From NCBI GenBank assembly GCA_032622095.1, contig CP136061.1:212442373-212506372 (forward strand): a DNA stretch of 64,000 nucleotides, read 5' to 3'. This DNA is from Siphonodentalium dalli. Taxonomy: Eukaryota > Mollusca > Scaphopoda > Gadilida > Siphonodentaliidae. Both the position numbers and the translations under genes were made by a program. Below the pieces are notes generated by a model, which saw nothing but the letters and a program-made list of their open reading frames with translations, had not been told where the DNA came from and did not search any database. Every line of letters starts with the position of its first letter. The first letter of the stretch is position 1. Below are positions 57,878 to 64,000 of the stretch, in pieces.

Positions 57878-58056
57878 AGTTAGTTTACAAGTTCAAACAA
57901 TTTCAGCAAGACACCGAGACAACTGAGGAAAATCTTAAACCCAGTGCGTTGCAGCGTTTCCTGAATGACAACCAGTATGCACATAACCTTATTTTGCGCT
58001 TTGAATGGATGTTTGGTCGCAACTTTATCAGCGTGGGCGGTCTCACGTCAACCAAG
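57878..58056 (+). CDS. Phosphoethanolamine N-methyltransferase-like gene, exon a
   Basis: Encodes LQRFLNDNQYAHNLILRFEW, MFGRNFISVGGLTSTK. This matches the start of the second methyltransferase domain in animal phosphoethanolamine (phosphobase) methyltransferases, whose pattern is FLD..QY...GILRYE..FG..FVSTGG..TT. The enzymes methylate phosphoethanolamine or its mono/dimethyl forms to phosphocholine with SAM, in the cytosol. The exon starts after TTTTCAAACAG (AG at 57876-57877; an alternative AG ends at 57879) and ends at ACCAAG before GTTGGT. The donor is weak (GTTGGT for GTAAGT) but keeps phase 0 with the next exon. Trp in RFEWMFG, where Tyr-Glu-Lys is usual, is unusual. No exon of the first domain is seen upstream. 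Confidence 0.8.
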
Positions 58057-58936
58057 GTTGGTGAATACTCGTTGAGGAGAAATCGATGCCGTCTAAAGGG
58101 TTGTGATTATGCACGCAGCGCCCACATCCATGACCTATGATAATGTCGAACCATACGGAATTGGCGGTATATCATATGTTCACATATTCAAATCATATTG
58201 TCCTCAATATAATTCTTATTATGTTATAGATGGGCATATAGGTTGCCGCCCAATATGATCAAAACGTAAGTGATATTTGCTACATTTTGCGATTTCTTCT
58301 CTTGCTACATGCTTATTTACTACATGTGCATGCATATTCTCACAATTAAATTCCTTTATACTCAGACAAGACGTCAAAGCTAAAGTGGAGCTCACTACTT
58401 TCCTCTGTATTTTTCTTTTGTGGACATTCACGCATTATCACCCTGTTGACGTTTATTAATTCAAATATGTGGAACTCATGTCTTTACATATGGCAGACCG
58501 ATGTACGTCCTGATTCTGAAAGGTGTGCTCATCAAATTCATGCTTGCGATATATACTGAGTATTCTTTTTAGAAAATCGGAGATATCAACAGGCTAAGGT
58601 AGTTGTATTTGTATAGTACATGTATGTACATGTAGTTTAAATAATTACACACCTTGAGGTATTTGTTTTGTATGGTGCAGTTACGGATTCGAAAGGCTAA
58701 AATGTTGTGCTTGCGTCCAGACACTTGGCTCATTTGCGAGTATTCTCGACTTCTTTATAAGTCTTTATCACATTCAGGTTAGTGTTGTGAAGTAATATGT
58801 CAGATATTTTTTGCAATGATATTTACATATGTTTGAAAACCCAGGTGTGATCTAACATATACATTGTATTTATGATTCCACTGATACCAAAAGGAAAACT
58901 GTAGTTATCTCTCTATAGAACAAATATGTGCGTTTT

Positions 58937-59060
58937 AATAGAAGTGACCATATTTATTATCAGACAACATTGCATTAGACCTTAACCCTTCGACGAGTGA
59001 GTATGTCATATATGACGTCATATCCATGGGTGAATATATTTGAACATTATGAAAAGCATG
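58937..59060 (+). repeat. Direct repeat pair in intron, left copy
   Basis: GACCATATTTATTATCAGA, ATTGCATTAGACC, AACCCTT, GAGTA(T/A)GTCATATATGACGT and TCCATGGGT(G/T)AATATATTTG are repeated at 59390-59506 in the same order. GTCATATATGAC is itself a perfect palindrome. This may be a small dispersed element present twice. Confidence 0.6.
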
Positions 59061-59139
59061 TGGCAATGTAAATAATATAAATAATATCCATCCGCATTGT
59101 ATCATTAATAGTTCTCATTTAGGAATCATATGGGAGAAC

Positions 59140-59227
59140 TTGTGTATTGTTGATGTTGACCTTGTGTATTGTTGATGTTGACCTTGTGTGTTGTTGATGT
59201 TGACCTTGTGTGTTGTTGATGTTGACC
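59140..59227 (+). repeat. 22-bp minisatellite, four units
   Basis: TTGTGT(A/G)TTGTTGATGTTGACC repeats exactly four times at 59140, 59162, 59184 and 59206. The first two units have A and the last two G at the variable site. Confidence 0.95.
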
Positions 59228-59389
59228 TTGTGTGCATGTGCGAGAAAGTTTAGAGGAGTGCTTGCGTTTCCTGGTGGTGGCACTTATTATTTACTTTCCC
59301 TTTTAATTTGATTGCGTGTATAATGTACTTTGTATACCATACTCTCCTATCTGGAGGGAGGAAATAATGATATATATAAAACAAATGTG

Positions 59390-59506
59390 TTATTTTAACA
59401 GATTTGACCATTATTTATTATCAGAAATTGCATTAGACCACAACCCTTTGGCTGATGAGTAAGTCATATATGACGTGATTTCCATGGGTTAATATATTTG
59501 TGCAAA
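59390..59506 (+). repeat. Direct repeat pair in intron, right copy
   Basis: Counterpart of 58937-59060 with about 80-85 percent identity by eye. Confidence 0.6.
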
Positions 59507-59714
59507 TAACTTGACTAATATTGTAACATTTGTGTATTCTAAGAAATAAATCATACAAACAACATTATTGAAAGCACGCAACACCGCATGATATCTATGA
59601 AATTTTCAAATTTAGGAGACTATTTGTCGAAGTTATTTACAAAGTAACATTATATTACGCTAGAACAACCGTAAACGACATACATGTCGTTCCTCCATGC
59701 ATTCTCATCCACAG

Positions 59715-59804
59715 GAACTCGTTGCAAAGTTGAGTCTAAAGCCTGGAAATATTGTGTTAGATGTTGGATGTGGCACTGGTGGTCCAGCGTTTTATATAGC
59801 AAAG
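59715..59804 (+). CDS. Phosphoethanolamine N-methyltransferase-like gene, exon b
   Basis: Exactly 90 nt, 30 codons, phase 0 at both ends, between CATCCACAG and GTGAGG. It encodes ELVAKLSL, then [20 protein letters not shown] and [12 protein letters not shown] is SAM-binding motif I of class I methyltransferases. The join [15 protein letters not shown] matches the family pattern TT.EFV..L.LKPGQ.VLDVGCG.GG.AFYMA, so both exons clearly belong to one domain. The acidic-loop exon expected next (the DLS.NM region) was not found in the remaining 4.2 kb, so the downstream intron is longer than the window or the copy is incomplete. Pro in GGPAFY, where Gly or Ser is common, is unusual but does not break the motif. 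Confidence 0.85.
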
Positions 59805-59868
59805 GTGAGGTCATGATTTAATTACGACATACAATAACGATAAATCAAATTCTACCCAGCTCTTTAAA

Positions 59869-60048
59869 TACAGTAATGCTCTAAGTAATCGACTTCTTAA
59901 CCACAGCATAATTATGGGTAACTTTTTAGGATTTAGTCGGGGAGAGCTTTCCGATGAATGCCAACAAGCCATATTTCCGACTAAATCCTAAAAAGTTACC
60001 CATAATTATGCTGCGGTGACGAAGTCGATTACTTAGAGCATTACTGTA
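59869..60048. mobile_element. Foldback element with near-perfect 72-bp arms
   Basis: Left arm 59869-59940 and right arm 59977-60048 are inverted copies differing at three of 72 positions, around a 36-base loop. It begins TACAGTAATGCTCTAAGTAA and ends with the complement. It sits in the methyltransferase intron, 64 bp after the exon b donor. Confidence 0.9.
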
Positions 60049-60061
60049 CACAATAACCCAT

Positions 60062-61320
60062 ACTAGCAGGTTGACCCGGCGTTGCTCACGCGCTAAGAAA
60101 CATTTCACAATTTGGTTCCCATGACAACCAAATACCAACATAGAACCAATCAGTTTCCACTCTTCTTTGGTTCCATCTGGAAACAAACCCAAAGTTTGAT
60201 TCTTTGTAGAACCAACGTTAATCCAAGGTTGAGTGCTTAAAAATCCTAGATTCTAATCATTGGTTTTATGTGGCGGTAATCCTATTGCTCATATCACAAA
60301 TAAGATAAACAAATTTGATCAAGTTGTGCTGAATAACTAAATGGTGACAGAGTTTTCCTTTAAACAGTAATCAATCATTATGTATATGGTTAAGTTTTTT
60401 ATTGGCATTTTGTTTTACTCAGATGGTGCCACTTTGGCATCTTCAAACCACACCAGTAGATTCCTCGTACATTGTAGCATGTAAATGCCTAGTATAAATA
60501 TAGAGGAAATTTCGTAACCAACACGTTTTTTTTCAATTATGGTGTCATTGGCGCACCACCCCCGTCACTCCGAGTCGGGATACCCTGTCACAGGGCAGCC
60601 AACTTTGAACCATGCCACCAGGCTCATAAGGATGCCTACATGTATATCTAGTTTTGGTAATATTTGATAATAAAATGTTTTATTCTGGAATTACGGGACC
60701 TCCTGCCCTGTAGATGATGACTATATAAGTTTGTTGAAAATCGGCGATACAATTTTGTTCATGCACTTCTGGTATACCCTTTCCATATATACACTAACTG
60801 GATATGTTCACTCTGGTTTCATTAAACCACATCTGTAGATTCCTTGTATCACGGAGAGCTGACTATATCTAACTTTGGTGGAAATAGGCGCGACTAAACC
60901 TTATTATCAATGTTAGTGTCCCTCCGCTCCCCATCTCTCACTTAAACGGCACAAATGTGGTGTATTTATTTTGATGCTCCTACCCCCTCCCCACCCTGAC
61001 TCGAACGTCGCCACTTTTGGCATCTTTAAACAACACCACTAGACACATCATATGATGGAGATGATTATGGATAAGTTTGGTGGAAATGGCGAAAAAAATG
61101 TCATCGATTTCGTTGCTCCCCTTTGCTGTCCCTTACACAAAAATCGTCACATTAGAAAAATTTAACCCGCAGCATTATCTTCATCGTAAAAAAGTTACGC
61201 CATATTAGACCCCTTTGTATCCATCTAAATGGTCCACCGTTAATTGCTATAGAACACAGACATACATACAGACATTCGCAAATATAGATGTATATATATT
61301 TAAACTTTTATACATCAACA
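60062..61320 (+). mobile_element. Decayed retroelement-derived repeat
   Basis: The head ACTAGCAGGTTGACCCGGCG and the tail ATAGAACACAGACATACATA-CAGACATTCGC followed by an AT run have the same layout as 11448-11830. The inside is long (about 1.2 kb) and contains recurring phrases typical of such repeats: GGTGGAAAT, CCCTCCC, TTTGGCATCTT-AAAC-ACACCA(G/C)TAGA (about 60436, 60815 and 61016). No open frame of note. Clade not assigned. Confidence 0.5.
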
Positions 61321-61338
61321 GTGAGGTGACATAAGTGT

Positions 61339-61736
61339 TTAACCCTTTACCCAACAAACCGGCCAAAACCGGCCAAATAAAGCTTCAACAGCCTAAAATA
61401 TCTTCGGTCTGTCTCAATAGAACCATACAAATATGGATATCATTGGAACCGGCTCCTTGACCGCATTGTGATAGTTACAGTTAGCCCTGTGCCAATGCAT
61501 TCTCTTATATATGCAAGTCGACCATAGGTCGCCTCGCATATATAAGAGAATGCATTGGCCTAAAAAACTCTTTTTTTAACACTTTTTACCATTTTTTCTT
61601 ACATTCTTTAACAATTTTATAATTTTTAATGTGTTAAGCCAATGCATTCTCTTATATATGTGAGGCGACCTATGGTCGACTCGCATATATAAGAGAATGC
61701 ATTGGCACAGGGCCCTTCTGTTGGGTAAAGGGTTAA
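61339..61736 (+). mobile_element. PiggyBac-like MITE with nested palindromes (copy 5)
   Basis: TTAA at 61339-61342 and 61733-61736 bounds a 390-bp element with intact 14-bp terminal repeats and both hairpins, each arm with one change (TATGCAAG and TATGTGAG). The T-rich spacer of about 70 bp resembles copy 1. Confidence 0.9.
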
Positions 61737-61920
61737 CTACTTCCAATGACTCGAAACGATCAAAGAGACAAATATGTGCTATCACGTTATTCAGAAATCC
61801 ATCATCCACAAGAATGTAACTGTCACTAACCAGTTCCAAGCCTATTTCATTGCAGGAAATTGACCCGGCCGTTGACATCATCCACGAGATGCAGTTGATG
61901 CTTCCTGTAAACTAAATTTA
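61737..61920 (-). other. Possible exon, strand uncertain
   Basis: On the minus strand a frame continues SINCISWMMSTAGSISCNEI-GLELVSDSYILVDDGFLNN-VIAHICLFDRF. On the plus strand TTCATTGCAG precedes EIDPAVDIIHEMQLMLPVN and a stop. Composition is more coding-like than the surroundings, but I recognise no family and cannot decide the strand. It is not the next exon of the methyltransferase as far as I can see. Confidence 0.2.
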
Positions 61921-62878
61921 CTTGAGTGTGATATATCGCAAATCGACCAATTAAGTCAAGTGTAATGCCTCTTTTCGATCTTAAATGTATCGTATGCATC
62001 AGTGGGGAATTCTGTCTTTTTTACAGAATTCTTTTTCACCCGGGGCAAACATTTTATCGTGAAAACTATAAAAATGTTACGTGTGTATCTGTGTGTATTA
62101 TATATATCGCATGAAACTACTATCATAGCATTACAAAATTCATTACATATTTCCTTATCTCTCACTAGTTATGAAAATATGCGCCTGATACATATAAATT
62201 CGCATCGCGACTACAACTCGTTGTAAATGAAATTTATCAAACGAGTTTCATATAATCACATATCCCAACATAACTTGTTGAAGATCCTCTTTATATTGAC
62301 GAATTTACTGTAAAAATGTAGTCTCTCACCTTTGCTCTATTTAAAACATAATATGTCGTATAAAAAGATGGAGTTGGAAAAATAAGTTTTTCATTATCAG
62401 AAATTGTTTTGATAATATGATTATCCCACCAATACGTGTTTTCTCTGCGTAGTAATACAGAAATTATTTTATAATAACTCTGCCGTGATGGAACGATAAT
62501 TATTGGGGGTTTTTTTAATCTCACAAGTACACTCTACACGTATTTTGTTGTCGAAGTTGAATGATGATACGTAAAGGGAAGATAATCCACTTTATTGTGA
62601 AGTCCTCGTAATAGTTATAGTTATTCAGTTGAGTATATATACATATCTGTTTCCCATGTACCCCATTATTATATACTATATAATTGACGTAATGCATTGT
62701 TTCTAAATATGGAGTGCGACTGATAAAAACTCAAAGATGATTTCTCCCAGATTGCGATGAATATAATGAAGTATGTCAACTTCAGTCGGTATTATAAAAT
62801 ATGTTGCGTTTTGCTCTGCGTGGACAATTATCAACACGTCATTTACCTCCGATCTCGCAATATCAATATAATCAAATA
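61921..62878. other. No recognised feature
   Basis: AT-rich sequence with a small GAATTCTGT/ACAGAATTC hairpin at about 62007-62031. Nothing else recognised. Confidence 0.5.
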
Positions 62879-63373
62879 TTAAAGGCACGGGAGGCCTTAG
62901 TATTCATATTTGTTCCAATCACCGTAAACAGAAAAACATTAAACGCATACAGTTTCGTTCATATATACCATGACCATCGCGTAAATAGCATGCTATCATA
63001 AAGACCTACATTTCTTCACCTAAACAAGAGCACGATTGTGTTATAGAAGACAGCACAGTGTTACTGGCTAATCACATACACACACATGATATAAACGCTC
63101 TTTATTAGTTCCATATAAGGAATTCAGCAACAAAGAACGCTCTTTATGTTTACCATCATAATATAGACAAACACCAAGAAAGTAACTTGTTATGCTTTTG
63201 TTTACATAACAATGGTCAAACATATGACAATAACATACTGTTTATGCGATATTTCTTATTTGTATACGGACAAAGTCTGTCTACATTTTAATATTCTTTC
63301 TGTTTGTGGCGGTTTTTGACCGGTGGAAATATTTTCACAGCATACCCACCGCCAAGGCATCCCGTACCTTTAA
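62879..63373 (+). mobile_element. TTAA-bounded miniature element, family 2 (copy 5)
   Basis: Starts TTAAAGGCACGGGAGGCCTT and ends AAGGCATCCCGTACCTTTAA. Small internal deletion after the left end; otherwise colinear with copy 1. Confidence 0.87.
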
Positions 63374-63768
63374 GGTGTGTTTGTAATTGGTATTGGCTTT
63401 TGAACTACACTGAATTTCTCATTGCACTGAGCTGTTGTGTGCAACATCAATTAAATAGCGTCCAAGCTGAGACATGACCAATGGGATGAAGTGAATACTA
63501 TCAATACAGAAATAATATCAGATTCGTAGTCCCAGAGACGTAATTCTGATTATCGTCCGCTCTTTAAAGAGAATCGACTATAATTGAAAGCAAAACATAA
63601 AGCACCAGGCCCACGCATACATGTATATAAACAGGTAATTTCGTTTCCATGATGTTGTTATGATCAGAACATAGTTCACCCAAAAATTGTGTACGTAACT
63701 TAAGAAATCAGTTTACTACGATGATACCAAATCGAGGGCATCAGATATTTCGTACGCGATAGTGTAAT
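63374..63768. other. No recognised feature
   Basis: Unique spacer of about 395 bp between two oppositely oriented family 2 elements. Confidence 0.45.
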
Positions 63769-64000
63769 TTAAAGATACGGGCGACGTTGGCGGTGGGTAT
63801 GCTGTTAAAATATTCACCTCCGTCAAAAACCGCCATAAACAGAAATAATAGTAATATATAGACATACCTTGTTCTTATACCAATCAGAAATATGGCATAA
63901 ACAGTATGTTATTGTCAATTTGTTCCCATTTGTTGTGTAAACAATGCAAAAAACGTTACGTTTCCTGGCTTTTGTTTAGTTCCGAATATGGAATTTAAAA
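63769..64000 (-). mobile_element. Family 2 miniature element (copy 6, inverted, cut by the window end)
   Basis: Begins TTAAAGATACGGGCGACGTT then GGCGGTGGGTATGCTGTTAA, the reverse complement of the family right end. It belongs to the same subfamily as the fragment at 55800-55875 (GACGGAGGTGAATATTTTAA core). The other half lies beyond the window. Confidence 0.82.

Larger units (their letters stand above)
58057..59714 (+). other. Intron of the methyltransferase-like gene
   Basis: Runs from GTTGGTGAA to TCCACAG. It contains a 22-bp minisatellite (59140-59227), a pair of direct repeats (58937-59060 and 59390-59506) and otherwise unique AT-rich DNA. The reading frame of exon a stays open for 28 more codons into the intron but without family similarity. 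Confidence 0.6.

Noticed and set aside
58057-58140. Extension of the methyltransferase frame past exon a (VGEYSLRRNRCRLKG)
   Set aside because: Family similarity stops exactly at TSTK and resumes at 59715, so this is intron read-through.

Overview
This window looks like nuclear DNA from an invertebrate animal, most likely a mollusc or another lophotrochozoan. It is AT-rich and has no operons or long uninterrupted genes. Short exons carry GT/AG borders, TACATGTA-type palindromes are frequent, and most recognisable sequence is transposable element debris. The taxonomic call is an inference from the style of the non-LTR retrotransposon remnants, the miniature elements and a fragment of a phosphoethanolamine methyltransferase gene. 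No species can be named from the sequence alone.

Genes. The best host-gene evidence is two consecutive exons on the + strand (57878-58056 and 59715-59804). Joined in phase they encode the start of a class I SAM methyltransferase domain of the phosphoethanolamine/phosphobase N-methyltransferase type; the rest of the gene is not visible here. Weaker candidate exons are a membrane-spanning segment (1670-1788, - strand), a tyrosine-rich C-terminal tail (35652-35883, + strand), a short terminal exon (47936-48065, + strand) and two related sequences with a PPFHDE hexapeptide repeat (4263-4565 and 48070-48352).

Retroelements. There are at least five non-LTR (LINE) remnants. They are RT C-terminal debris (3381-3700, -), a 3' part with the RIVTGATRS motif (13455-14325, -), a long broken element with endonuclease, RT and C-terminal parts (22505-26010, -), an RT fragment with FADD box (28511-29439, +) and a C-terminal domain with 3' end (33100-34048, +). 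An uninterrupted 287-residue ORF1-like coiled-coil/RNA-binding protein gene lies alone at 16019-16882 (-).

Miniature DNA elements dominate the rest. A piggyBac-like family flanked by TTAA carries nested perfect palindromes (21609-22030, 39483-39821, 52906-53205, 61339-61736, plus a duplicated half at 43524-43696). A second family of about 500 bp with TTAA at both ends has six copies and one fragment. A third family with ACATGGC ends and a fourth with inner ATAAGCAGATAATG-type motifs each have three or four copies. Numerous single foldback elements are scattered about, one of them inside the methyltransferase intron.

Tandem structures. A 3,875-bp segment is tandemly duplicated almost without change (39649-43523 and 43524-47398), with its junction in a palindrome arm of a piggyBac-like element. 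Other arrays are a 41-bp satellite of nine perfectly spaced units (53917-54285), about 131-bp units full of nuclear-receptor-type TCAAGGTCA motifs (54600-55230), about 355-bp units (29459-30259), about 170-bp units (12460-13094), about 300-bp units (14738-15920), and a 3.4-kb composite repeat headed by a 31-bp hairpin (5801-9190). Large stretches between these hold nothing I can recognise; they are listed.
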